64,000 nt of DNA from Larkinella arboricola (GTDB lineage: Bacteria; Bacteroidota; Bacteroidia; Cytophagales; Spirosomataceae): the NCBI RefSeq assembly GCF_003259745.1, contig NZ_QLMC01000001.1, forward strand, positions 1,719,106 through 1,783,105. Direction: 5' to 3'. The notes beneath the pieces are model-generated. The model had not been told where the DNA came from, did no database searches, and saw nothing but the letters and a program-made list of their open reading frames with translations. Shown piece by piece: positions 32,951 to 41,107 of this stretch (position 1 is the stretch's first letter; each line of letters opens with the position of its first letter). Made by a program: the position numbers and the translations under genes.

Positions 32951-33033
32951 AATTTTGAATGAGTGAATGATAGAATAAGTGAATAGAGAATGAGGTGACA
33001 GTTTTTTATTCTATCATTCACTCATTCAAAATT
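32951..33033. repeat. Junction palindrome between ATPase and permease genes (perfect 28-bp arms)
   Basis: Arms 32951-32978 and 33006-33033 are perfect inverted copies (28 of 28), loop 27 nt. The left arm begins at the base next to the permease start and the right arm ends 6 nt from the ATPase stop. From 32957 to 32988 the sequence is four 8-nt units each starting GAAT. It shares GAATGAGTGAATGATAGA with the palindrome at 31613-31700. Confidence 0.95.
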
Positions 33034-33039
33034 CAAAAT

Positions 33040-33702
33040 TCACTGTACCTGTGTCCCGTCGAAAAGCCGGATAAGTCGGTGTGTGCGTTTGGCCATGCTC
33101 TCGTCGTGGGTAACCATCACGATGGTGGCGCCTTCGCTGTTCAGTCCTTGCAGGATGTTCATGATTTCGTTGCCCATCGCGCTGTCGAGGTTACCGGTGG
33201 GTTCGTCGGCCAGAATGATTTCAGGGTTGCCAACAATGGCGCGGGCGATGGCGACGCGCTGTTTCTGTCCGCCCGACAACTGCTTTGGAAAGTGCTTGAT
33301 GCGGTTGCTGAGCCCCACTTTTTCGAGTGCTTCTTTGGCGTAGGTCTGGCGCGGTTTGCCGTTGGTCGAACGGTAGAGCAGCGGTATTTCCACGTTATCG
33401 ACTACCGATAAGTCGTTGATCAGGTGAAAGCTCTGAAAGATGAACCCGATCTTCTGATTCCGCAGGTGCGCCAGTTCCTTATCGCGGTACGATGCAACCC
33501 GCTGGCCGTCCAGTTCCACGGTTCCCTGCGATGGTTCGTCCAGCAAACCCATGATGTTAAGCAGCGTAGACTTCCCGCAGCCCGACGGCCCCATGATGGA
33601 GACGAACTCACCCTTGCGGATGTTGAGGTTGATGTTGTTCAGCGCCAGCGTCTCGATGCTGCTGGTGCGGTACACTTTTTCGATGTTTGTGAGGGTGATC
33701 AT
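33040..33702 (-). CDS. ABC transporter ATP-binding protein, LolD/MacB type
   Basis: A 220-residue ATPase of normal length for the LolD/MacB/FtsE group: Walker A GPSGCGKST (about 38-46), signature LSGGQKQRVAIARAIV, Walker B IILADEPTGNLDS and switch His in VTHDES. It energises the two permeases encoded downstream. It follows the TolC gene by 12 nt without a palindrome in between. Confidence 0.94.
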   Translation of the reverse strand: MITLTNIEKVYRTSSIETLALNNINLNIRKGEFVSIMGPSGCGKSTLLNIMGLLDEPSQGTVELDGQRVASYRDKELAHLRNQKIGFIFQSFHLINDLSVVDNVEIPLLYRSTNGKPRQTYAKEALEKVGLSNRIKHFPKQLSGGQKQRVAIARAIVGNPEIILADEPTGNLDSAMGNEIMNILQGLNSEGATIVMVTHDESMAKRTHRLIRLFDGTQVQ

Positions 33703-33714
33703 TGTATTTGTCGG

Positions 33715-35175
33715 CTATTTTATCTTTTCGTTTCGTTCAAAATCGTACAAAGTCAACAGGCGGATGGTGTAAAAAGCCGTCCAGTAATCGCGCAGGGCCA
33801 GAATAGCGTCGCGCCGGGCGCGGTCTTTTTCCTGCATCGCAATACCGAGGTCCGTAACGCTCAGGTCGCTCAGGATGAAGCGGTTCTGGGCAATCTGATA
33901 CCGGTCCTGTCCAATGCGGTCGGCTTCGGCGGTGAGTTTCACCTGCTGTTGCAGCATTTGCAGCAACGTCACCTGCGTATAAATCGCCTGCTCAAACGTC
34001 AGCTTGTCCTGTTCCACCGATTGCGTCGTCAGTTGCTGGTTGGCTTTGGCGGTTTCGGTGCGGGCCTGGGCGCGTCCCCACGTCATAATGGGCAGCACAA
34101 ACTGAATTTCGAAGTATTCCCGATCCTGCGGACGGATGTAGACATCGCCCAGATGAGTGCCCCGGTTCGACAGACCGAACGATGCGTTCAGGGTGGCATT
34201 CAGGCCATTGTCCTTGCGGGCCTTGTCCACGTCGCGCTGTGCTTCCAGCATTTTCCGCCGGAACGCGATGGCATCCGATCGGTTGTTAAACGCTTCCTGA
34301 AGGGCTTTTTTTACGTCGATAGTCAATTCAATAATTTGCGTCGGCACGGCCAGTTCCAGCGCCTGCTCGTTTCGGTAGCCCATGTACGACCGCAGCCGCA
34401 GGGAAGCAATTTCGGCATTTTGCCGGGCCGACGCATAATCTTTTTTGGCCGTCAGCACACTGAGTTGCAGTTGCAGCAGATCGTTTTGCGAAATCTTGCC
34501 CAGTTCCAGCTTGTGTTGCGCAATCTTGTAGAGCGTGTCGTTGTTGCTCAGGTTTTTTTCGGCAATCTGGAGGTTCACTTGGGCAACCAGCAATTCAAAA
34601 TACAGACCCGTGGCATCCACCGTTACCTGTTCCAGTGATTCGATAAACTGCTGGTTACTTTCCTCAAATTTCAGCGGTTCAATCTTCCGGTCCCACTTCA
34701 TGGCATTGAACTGAAACAGGGGTTGCCGCAGACCGACCGCAAATGGTATCCCGTTGTAAAGCCGGTTGTTGCGCTGAAAATCGTCGAACCGTTGCAGCTG
34801 TTTCTGCACAAAAACCGACCCGCCTGTCAGCGCGATATTTTGACTCAGGGCCAGATTCAGCACGGAATTGTTGTTGGAAATCGGCTGAAAACTGATGGTT
34901 CCGTCCGGCTGGGTAACTTCAGTAAACGACCTTTCAAAACTGGGCAGGTAGCCGTCGAGGCTCAATTGCGGTTTGAAACCCGCCTGAAACGTGCGGTACT
35001 GCCAGTAGTTGGTCAACTTTTGCGTGGCCGCCTGTTTGGCCGCAATCGACTGTGCCCGGGCCATCTGCACCACGTCCTCCAGCGTTACGTGCTGTGGTTG
35101 TGCAACAGCGCGTGTGGGCTCCAGCAGGAACCGGAGCAGTAAACCAGCCAGCAGAAGTAATTTTTCAATATTCAT
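33715..35175 (-). CDS. TolC family outer membrane efflux protein
   Basis: A 486-residue TolC-like protein: signal peptide (cleavage near RAVAQ), then two internally similar halves rich in long amphipathic helices (for example RQNAEIASLRLRSYMG and QTEQSVEQDKLTFEQAIYTQVTLLQMLQQQ-like regions). It should form the outer membrane exit duct for the HlyD-type adaptor and the MacB-type pump. Its start lies 12 nt past the adaptor stop. Confidence 0.92.
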   Translation of the reverse strand: MNIEKLLLLAGLLLRFLLEPTRAVAQPQHVTLEDVVQMARAQSIAAKQAATQKLTNYWQYRTFQAGFKPQLSLDGYLPSFERSFTEVTQPDGTISFQPISNNNSVLNLALSQNIALTGGSVFVQKQLQRFDDFQRNNRLYNGIPFAVGLRQPLFQFNAMKWDRKIEPLKFEESNQQFIESLEQVTVDATGLYFELLVAQVNLQIAEKNLSNNDTLYKIAQHKLELGKISQNDLLQLQLSVLTAKKDYASARQNAEIASLRLRSYMGYRNEQALELAVPTQIIELTIDVKKALQEAFNNRSDAIAFRRKMLEAQRDVDKARKDNGLNATLNASFGLSNRGTHLGDVYIRPQDREYFEIQFVLPIMTWGRAQARTETAKANQQLTTQSVEQDKLTFEQAIYTQVTLLQMLQQQVKLTAEADRIGQDRYQIAQNRFILSDLSVTDLGIAMQEKDRARRDAILALRDYWTAFYTIRLLTLYDFERNEKIK

Positions 35176-35187
35176 GGCTGATTGGGC

Positions 35188-36447
35188 TTATTCGGGACGG
35201 TTGTCGATGGTAATTTCCTGCACGTGTTCGTATTCGCTCAGGTCGGTGATAATCACTTTTTCGCCCGCCTGAATTCCGCTTTTTATTTCGACATAATCGA
35301 AGTTCGACAGGCCGGTTTCGACCTCCCGGCGCTCGGCTACGCCTTTGTCTTTGAGCACGTACACAAACTGCCGCTTTTTCCCTTTGAAGGCCGGGCCGTT
35401 GGCCACCCGCACGGCTTTGGCGGTATGGTTGGTTACAACAAACAGCTCGACTTTCATGTTGGGCCGCAGCGACGCATGGCGATTATCATCCAGTTGCACG
35501 ACAAACTGCACCACGCCGTTTTTTACCGATGGTTTTACCTGCGTAATTGTGCCGCGCAGGTTGATTTCGTTGACTTTCACAATCACCGGTAACCCCGTTT
35601 TTACCTGATCGGCGTAAACATCCGAACACGAGCCTTCTACCCGGAAGCTGCCCAGATCGGCCAGTTTGACCAGCATTTCGCCCTCGTTGACCGCCGAGCC
35701 AATGTTCTCGTTTACCCACGTCAACACACCGGGCCGGTCGGCAATAATGTTAGCCTGGTTTAGTTTGTGGTCCAGTTCTTTCAGGTTCTTTTCCTCAATC
35801 TGGGCCTGCAAGGTGGTTTCTTTCAGGCTGGCGCTCATCGACTGGCGGTTGTAGGCGAGGTCGTTTTCGAGTTTCTTTTTTTCCAGTTGGGCAATGCGGA
35901 GGTTGTTTTCGGCGCGGGTCACGTCTTCCTGCGTCCGGCCACCCACTTTTAAAAGCCGTCGGGTGTCCTCCAGCTCGGCTTGCAGACGGTTGATGTTGAG
36001 GGACTTGATCTGATCGTCGGCTTCGGCGTCGAACAGGTTTTTATTCAGCTTCATCCGCAGTTGCTCAATGCTGTTGCGTTTGAGAGCCAGTTGATCCTGC
36101 ATTTTCTCGTAGTCGATAATCGTCAGCGATTTGTCGAGGTCCAGAATGGCCTGACCGGGGCGGACCTGCGTGCCGGGCGTGAGCAAAACCCGCCGGATGC
36201 TGGCGCGGATGGGGCTGGTGACGATCTGCTCGTAAGCCGGGATGACTTCACCCGTCGCGTTGATGGAGTTTTCGACGGGGCCAATCTCCGCCGTCGCCGT
36301 CCGGATGCGGGCGGCTTCGACGGAGGTTTTCAATACATTCCGAAAGAGGAAGATCGCGAGGGCTGCGGCCAACAATCCTACCAGTACGAAGGAGTAGGTT
36401 TTGGTACGGCTTCGTCTAACGATTTCGGGGGCAAGTTCTCTGTCCAT
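35188..36447 (-). CDS. HlyD/MacA-type periplasmic adaptor protein
   Basis: A 419-residue membrane-fusion protein: short cytosolic leader, one membrane helix (about 18-37), a split lipoyl domain (IRASIRRVLLTPGTQVRPGQAILDLD and GVLTWVNENIGSAVNEGEMLVKLAD), a long coiled-coil hairpin (about 105-230) and beta-barrel plus membrane-proximal domains. It bridges the inner-membrane ABC permeases and TolC. First gene of the operon; its start codon lies inside an inverted repeat (36442-36473) and below a sigma-54-like promoter. Confidence 0.93.
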   Translation of the reverse strand: MDRELAPEIVRRSRTKTYSFVLVGLLAAALAIFLFRNVLKTSVEAARIRTATAEIGPVENSINATGEVIPAYEQIVTSPIRASIRRVLLTPGTQVRPGQAILDLDKSLTIIDYEKMQDQLALKRNSIEQLRMKLNKNLFDAEADDQIKSLNINRLQAELEDTRRLLKVGGRTQEDVTRAENNLRIAQLEKKKLENDLAYNRQSMSASLKETTLQAQIEEKNLKELDHKLNQANIIADRPGVLTWVNENIGSAVNEGEMLVKLADLGSFRVEGSCSDVYADQVKTGLPVIVKVNEINLRGTITQVKPSVKNGVVQFVVQLDDNRHASLRPNMKVELFVVTNHTAKAVRVANGPAFKGKKRQFVYVLKDKGVAERREVETGLSNFDYVEIKSGIQAGEKVIITDLSEYEHVQEITIDNRPE

Positions 36448-36473
36448 TAGCTTGTTGTTCTACGCTAATGGAC
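36442..36473. promoter_or_regulatory. Perfect 10-bp inverted repeat over the adaptor start codon
   Basis: GTCCATTAGC (36442-36451) and GCTAATGGAC (36464-36473) are exact inverted copies with a 12-nt spacer. The ATG of the adaptor gene lies in the inner copy. If transcription starts near 36465, most of the outer copy is upstream of the RNA, so an operator is more likely than an RNA hairpin. Confidence 0.7.
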
Positions 36474-36475
36474 GT

Positions 36476-36492
36476 TCCAAACGCTGTGCCAA
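36476..36492 (-). promoter_or_regulatory. Candidate sigma-54 promoter of efflux operon
   Basis: On the minus strand TTGGCACAGCGTTTGGA has a perfect -24 block (TTGGCAC) and a -12 block TTTGG in place of TTTGC; the GG and the -12 G are separated by exactly ten bases as the sigma-54 consensus needs. It lies about 30 nt upstream of the adaptor start. The same operon encodes an NtrC-type activator. Confidence 0.6.
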
Positions 36493-36535
36493 TAGGTAAT
36501 ATATTGTCTTTTAGGTAGTTGGCTCGCAAGTGTAT

Positions 36536-36559
36536 GTGCGAAAGTGTGCGGTTTCGCAC
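36536..36559. promoter_or_regulatory. Dyad upstream of sigma-54 site, candidate activator-binding site
   Basis: GTGCGAAA (36536-36543) and TTTCGCAC (36552-36559) form a perfect 8-bp inverted repeat with an 8-nt spacer, about 57 bp upstream of the -24 GG. Dyads of this kind at this range bind Fis-type helix-turn-helix activators of the NtrC family. Confidence 0.55.
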
Positions 36560-36689
36560 GGGTTGTGCGGGTTTGAACAGGTGAGCAAAAATTTGGCTGC
36601 TATTATTTCGAGATGTATTGATAAATTACAACGAGTTAAATTAAAATTGAATCATAGAATGTACCCGATTGCCTAAATTTCTGTTAATC

Positions 36690-38024
36690 ATGCTCCATGC
36701 TGTACGCTTTCTCCTGGTGTTGTTTGTTTTGGCCGGGTTTCTAATTACCTGCAAACGAACGTCAGACAAAGAAATCGCGCCTGAAACAGAACTTAAGATT
36801 CTGGAACTGCACCTGGCGGGAATTGCAGATAAAAACATTAGCATTGATCATGCAAAGCGGCTGATTACGATTCAAATGCCGCCGATGCTTCCATCCATTA
36901 ACCTGAAAGCGACTTATAAATTGGGCCGGAATGCCCGGCTGGTCCGTGGTGCTGAAAACGGGTTTTTCGACATCAGGATGTTAAACAAATGTTTTGACGC
37001 ACCACGTATTGGCTTGACTAAAGCTGATTCTACCTCCGACGTTCCAATCATTGAGTATTCGGTAGTTGCGGTTACCAGCGGGAAATTAACAGCTACCCTA
37101 AAGACACCTATCGAACATGAACAGACAGATGTGACGACTATAAGCATTCCGGTCGAAAATCTATATGGTAGCGAAACCGTAGTAGATGCACTTGTAACCC
37201 GCGAAGGAAGTTCGGAGAAAATAAGCCTTTTGCGGGAACCATCTCCGGTCAGTTGCGGCTGGTTTACGACGGGTAGTACCGCTAATCAGATTGATATTTT
37301 AACATCCCGACAACTGCAACCGGGGCGGTATACGCTGGAACTGGTTCAGGCTAACGGAACCGTGGTGCCAGTGCCGCAGCCGTTGTTAGTAAAAAAGGGC
37401 ATCCCATCACTGAGAGCCAATTTATGGAGATGGGGCGTATTACCGAACGAGCCGTTCCAAGTGGTAGGATACAACTTGTTCGAGGAGGATATTTCCTTAA
37501 CGATTAAAGGGAAAGATAAGACATATCAACCTACGTTAACCGATTTCTCTAACACAGGTACTGAGTTTCGTGTGATCACACCTGATCTCGCGCCCGGTAA
37601 TTATTTTGTAAAAGTGAACAAGAAAAATGGGGATGAGGTAGCGTGCTTAAAAGTAAATGTATTGCGGCATAAAGGACAACCCGTATTGATGAGTATTAGT
37701 GAGACTTCACTTTGCATGAACTTTGAAGCCTTCCCGCTTAGCCGGGGAACAAAAGTGTTTGTTAATTATACCCCTGCGACGGCTGGTCGGCAACCCAATC
37801 CGGTTCGCCTTGATGAACTTTTGCAATTTACACGTATTGGAGCGGTACCGGGAACATACAATATTCCCATCAATCTGTATCAAGACTTCAATTCGCCCGC
37901 GTATTTTATCCTACCCGATTCAATTCCGGCTGGCCGATATGAGGTAAAGCTTCAGGTGAAAAATCCGGAAACCGGTAAGCTGTCGCTAAGCGAAACGTAT
38001 GAGCGGATGGTTGAAGTGCGGTAG
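36690..38024 (+). CDS. Lipoprotein with repeated beta-sandwich (IPT/TIG-like) domains
   Basis: A 444-residue lipoprotein; ATG at 36690 begins a signal ending LAGFLITC. The mature part is all-beta with segments LRANLWRWGVLPNEPFQVVGYNLFEEDISLTIKG and APGNYFVKVNKKNG, reminiscent of IPT/TIG immunoglobulin-like domains, but no enzyme motif. It is divergent from the efflux operon and lower in GC than the neighbours. Likely a surface protein of unknown role. Confidence 0.65.
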   Translation: MLHAVRFLLVLFVLAGFLITCKRTSDKEIAPETELKILELHLAGIADKNISIDHAKRLITIQMPPMLPSINLKATYKLGRNARLVRGAENGFFDIRMLNKCFDAPRIGLTKADSTSDVPIIEYSVVAVTSGKLTATLKTPIEHEQTDVTTISIPVENLYGSETVVDALVTREGSSEKISLLREPSPVSCGWFTTGSTANQIDILTSRQLQPGRYTLELVQANGTVVPVPQPLLVKKGIPSLRANLWRWGVLPNEPFQVVGYNLFEEDISLTIKGKDKTYQPTLTDFSNTGTEFRVITPDLAPGNYFVKVNKKNGDEVACLKVNVLRHKGQPVLMSISETSLCMNFEAFPLSRGTKVFVNYTPATAGRQPNPVRLDELLQFTRIGAVPGTYNIPINLYQDFNSPAYFILPDSIPAGRYEVKLQVKNPETGKLSLSETYERMVEVR

Positions 38025-38088
38025 TTTAAAAGGGTTTCTACGCCAGTATACAGTTCTGGTTTCTACCAAATTACGTCGTATAAACACG

Positions 38089-38119
38089 AAAAACCACGGA
38101 CAGGCCGCCCGTGGTTTTT
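38089..38119. terminator. Bidirectional terminator
   Basis: AAAAACCACGG and its exact complement with a 9-nt loop lie between the convergent lipoprotein and catalase genes. Confidence 0.88.
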
Positions 38120-38138
38120 GGTTGTAGAATACTCAGAA

Positions 38139-39650
38139 TTAAGCCTTTGTGGCTTGTACCGGTGTGCCCGGCATGAAGGCGGAAATATCCGTGCCAAGAC
38201 CCTGCGCAATGGCCAGACCTAACTGGATGTTGGCCCGGAAGAAGTGGCACAACTGCCGATTGATGATCTCATCTTTCTTCGGTCCTTCAATGCCTTTCAT
38301 GCTGGCAATGATGTTGTGAATCAAATTCACCCGATCTGTATCGTTCAGTGCCTTCGTATAGAACCAGCCCGGCTGGGTGTAGTGATCGTCTTCACCCGGC
38401 GCGTTGCGGTCGTACCAGTCGGCCAGCGTCGATTCCAGTGTCAGACCCGGCTCTTTGTAGGAGGGATCGGCCACAATGTTGTCGAATGAATTAGGCCAGT
38501 AGTTGGGTGCGCTGCCGCCGTTGCCGTCTACGCGCATGGCACCGTCGCGCTGGTAGTTGTTTACCGCAAACGGGCAACGGTTTACCGGAATCTGTTCGTA
38601 ATTGGCCCCCAGCCGGTAACGGTGTGCGTCGGGGTAGGAGAGCAGACGCCCCTGGAGCATTTTGTCGGGCGAATAGCCAATGCCGTCCACAATATGGGCC
38701 GGGGCAAAAGCCGCCTGTTCAACCTGCGCAAAGTAGTTATTCGGTACTTCGTTTAGTTCCAGGACGCCAACGTCGATCAACGGGTATTCGGCATGAGGCC
38801 AGATTTTGGTCAGGTCGAACGGGTTAAAGCGGAACTCGCGGGCCTGTTGCTCGGTCATCACCTGAATTTTCATCGTCCAGCGCGGAAAATCACCCCGGTC
38901 AATGGCTTCCACCAGATCACGCTGGGCATGGTCGGGGTCCTTGCCGCGCATTTCACCGGCTTCCTGATCCGTGAAATTTTTGATGCCCTGTTGCGTCTTA
39001 AAGTGGAATTTGACGTAAACCCGCTCATTGTCAGCATTAATCAGGCTGAACGTGTGGCTGCCGTAGCCGTTCAGATGCCGGTAGCTGAACGGTGTTCCGC
39101 GGTCGCTCATCAGCAACAGAACCTGGTGCAGACTTTCGGGATTCAGCGACCAGAAATCCCACATCATTGTGGCCGATTTGCAGTTCGTGCGCGGATCGCG
39201 TTTCTGGGTGTGGATAAAATCACTGAATTTTTTGGGGTCTTTGACAAAGAAAACCGGCGTATTGTTTCCGACCAGATCCCAGTTGCCGTCTTCGGTATAA
39301 AATTTTACGGCAAAACCGCGCGGATCGCGTTCGGTATCGGCTGAGCCTTTCTCACCACCAACCGTTGAAAACCGGAGTAAGACCTGGCATTGGTTACCGA
39401 TTTTACTGAATAGTTTCGCTTTAGTGTATTTTGTAATGTCGTGCGTAACGGTAAACGTTCCGAAAGCACCCGAACCTTTGGCATGAACAACCCGCTCCGG
39501 AATCCGTTCCCGGTTAAAATGCGCCATTTTTTCGTGCAGAATATAATCCTGCAACAACAGCGGACCACGCGGACCCGCCGATTGGGTATTTTCGTTTTCG
39601 AAATAGGGACGTCCGGAGGCAGTGGTCAACTTTTTTGTTTCGTTGCTCAT
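38139..39650 (-). CDS. katA: Catalase (monofunctional heme, clade with short subunit)
   Basis: A 503-residue typical catalase; ATG at 39650 gives the usual [22 protein letters not shown] start (the upstream in-frame ATG adds 21 unrelated residues). Catalytic His56 ([12 protein letters not shown]), Asn129 ([11 protein letters not shown]) and heme ligand Tyr339 ([14 protein letters not shown]) are all present. It removes hydrogen peroxide in the cytoplasm. An OxyR-like double dyad lies upstream, which fits peroxide induction. The heme uptake island in this window would help supply its cofactor, though the genes are unlinked. Confidence 0.97.
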   Translation of the reverse strand: MSNETKKLTTASGRPYFENENTQSAGPRGPLLLQDYILHEKMAHFNRERIPERVVHAKGSGAFGTFTVTHDITKYTKAKLFSKIGNQCQVLLRFSTVGGEKGSADTERDPRGFAVKFYTEDGNWDLVGNNTPVFFVKDPKKFSDFIHTQKRDPRTNCKSATMMWDFWSLNPESLHQVLLLMSDRGTPFSYRHLNGYGSHTFSLINADNERVYVKFHFKTQQGIKNFTDQEAGEMRGKDPDHAQRDLVEAIDRGDFPRWTMKIQVMTEQQAREFRFNPFDLTKIWPHAEYPLIDVGVLELNEVPNNYFAQVEQAAFAPAHIVDGIGYSPDKMLQGRLLSYPDAHRYRLGANYEQIPVNRCPFAVNNYQRDGAMRVDGNGGSAPNYWPNSFDNIVADPSYKEPGLTLESTLADWYDRNAPGEDDHYTQPGWFYTKALNDTDRVNLIHNIIASMKGIEGPKKDEIINRQLCHFFRANIQLGLAIAQGLGTDISAFMPGTPVQATKA

Positions 39651-39728
39651 GATGTGAGTCGTTTTGTTTTTGGTGCTGCAAGGTAAAGAGAAGGCATTTG
39701 TAGAAAAAATCAATTGTTTTTATGGATT

Positions 39729-39767
39729 ATAGAAGGAATCTATCTATAAGCGATCGATAATTTCTAT
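39729..39767 (-). promoter_or_regulatory. Candidate OxyR binding site upstream of catalase
   Basis: ATAGAAGGAATCTAT (39729-39743) fits the OxyR half-operator ATAG-N7-CTAT, and ATCGATAATTTCTAT (39753-39767) is a weaker second copy. The outer parts TTATAGAA/TTCTATAA are inverted. The spacer is 9 rather than 7 nt. It lies about 80-117 nt upstream of the katA start. Confidence 0.5.
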
Positions 39768-39857
39768 AAGAATCAAAAGTCTTATCAATCGTGTAGCTTT
39801 TCAGTCGGGTAACCCACTGATGGAAAATTGTTTACTCAATCTTAATCCATTACTTCC

Positions 39858-40247
39858 ATGAGCAAGATTCAGCGCGTGAATCCGGATGGTATGATGAGCA
39901 GTCCGGCCTTTGCACAAGCCATTATTACCGAAGGCAGCGGCAAAACAATTTATATCGGCGGACAAAATGCCGTTAATCAGAAAAACGAGCTGATTGGAAA
40001 AGGAGATTTAGCGGCTCAAACCGAGCAGGTTCTAACGAATATTCAAACCGCTTTAGAAGCTTGCGGGGCCACGTTTGACCACGTCGTGAAGATGACCATT
40101 TATCTGGTGCAGGGGCAGGACCCGCGGATTGGTTTTGGGGCGGCCCAGAAATTTATAACAGCGCCACCGACGATCTCCGTCGTCATGGTTGCCGGGCTAG
40201 GCAATCCGGATTTTCTGCTTGAGATGGATGCGGTAGCGTTTGTCTAA
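39858..40247 (+). CDS. RidA family enamine/imine deaminase
   Basis: A 129-residue RidA/YjgF/UK114 protein with GKTIYIGGQNAVNQ, AAQTEQVLTNIQTALEACGATFDHVVKMTIYL and TISVVMVAGLGNPDFLLEMDAVAFV. The usual Arg of RidA (in the segment PARSxV) is replaced by Ile in TISVV, so it may belong to a related Rid subgroup rather than canonical RidA. Canonical members hydrolyse reactive 2-aminoacrylate in the cytoplasm. It stands alone, convergent with a cysteine hydrolase gene. Confidence 0.85.
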   Translation: MSKIQRVNPDGMMSSPAFAQAIITEGSGKTIYIGGQNAVNQKNELIGKGDLAAQTEQVLTNIQTALEACGATFDHVVKMTIYLVQGQDPRIGFGAAQKFITAPPTISVVMVAGLGNPDFLLEMDAVAFV

Positions 40248-40257
40248 CAACGGGAAT

Positions 40258-40293
40258 CCCTCAACAGCCCAGCCGATACCAGGCTGTTGAGGG
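40258..40293. terminator. Candidate bidirectional terminator
   Basis: CCCTCAACAGCC and its exact complement with a 12-nt loop lie between convergent genes. T-tracts are weak. Confidence 0.65.
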
Positions 40294-40304
40294 GTGTATG
40301 TTTC

Positions 40305-40946
40305 TCAGGCTGAATAGCCGCGTCCGGCGATTTCCGAAATCGTTTCTCCCGAAAGTTCTTCGCTGAACTGATCGTGGGTCATGGGTTTGGAGAACATCGG
40401 AAAGTTTTTGGCGCAGGCAAACTGCTGTTCTTCTTCGCTCAGGGTGGCCGTGCAGTCGGTAAGTGTAATTACCTCAAAGCCTTTTTCGTAGCCCGAACGC
40501 ATGGTCGATTCTACGCAGCAATTGGTCAGAAAACCGCCCAGCGCAATGGTTTCAATGCCTTTGCTGCGGAGAATAAAATCCAGGTTGGTGCTGGCGAACG
40601 CGTCCAGACCGCGCTTGCCTTCCAGCACAATGTCGCCCGATTCGGGTTTCAGATCATCAATAATTTCGACGCCCCAAGTGCCTTTTCGGAACGACTGGCT
40701 ATCGACAACTCCTTTCAGAATACCGTACGGGTGGGCCGTAATTTCGTAGTATCCATCGTGAAAGCTAATCGGTGAATGGATAACCGTAACACCGGCTTCC
40801 CGCGCTTTTCGGACCACATCCTTGGTGTTTTCCAGCATGTTAGTGGATTCCATTACGCCCTTGACGGCATTGTGCAGGGTGCCGCCGGGTGAGGTAAAGT
40901 CGTTCTGGTACTCGATCAGAATCAGGGCCGTTTTGGTTGGGTTCAT
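40305..40946 (-). CDS. Cysteine hydrolase, isochorismatase-like
   Basis: A 213-residue isochorismatase-fold hydrolase. Catalytic Asp is in ILIEYQNDF (about residue 15), Lys in LEGKRGLDAF and the nucleophile Cys in GGFLTNCCVEST. The family covers nicotinamidases, isochorismatases and amidases; nothing here decides between them, and the metal-binding residues of nicotinamidase are not evident. Cytoplasmic, single gene. Confidence 0.85.
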   Translation of the reverse strand: MNPTKTALILIEYQNDFTSPGGTLHNAVKGVMESTNMLENTKDVVRKAREAGVTVIHSPISFHDGYYEITAHPYGILKGVVDSQSFRKGTWGVEIIDDLKPESGDIVLEGKRGLDAFASTNLDFILRSKGIETIALGGFLTNCCVESTMRSGYEKGFEVITLTDCTATLSEEEQQFACAKNFPMFSKPMTHDQFSEELSGETISEIAGRGYSA

Positions 40947-41107
40947 GGCTTTTACAGTTTGTTGTTAAAAGGGTGGAATGTTAAAGCTATGCAAATTCGT
41001 CCGGATAGAAAAGTAGCGTCAGTCGATTATAGCGGTTTGGACCCTTTGTAGGTTTAGCCAACCGGCAACCGAAGGGGGTGTAGACAACTTTCAGAGGGCG
41101 GGTCCGG

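Noticed and set aside
28828..33033. Reading the junction palindromes as plain rho-independent terminators
   Set aside because: Loops of 23-49 nt, no T-tracts and positions inside an operon do not fit; they are listed as repeats instead.
33424..34638. Plus-strand open frame of 404 codons across the ATPase and TolC genes
   Set aside because: Both minus-strand genes are well supported and the plus-strand frame runs across their junction with low-complexity residues.
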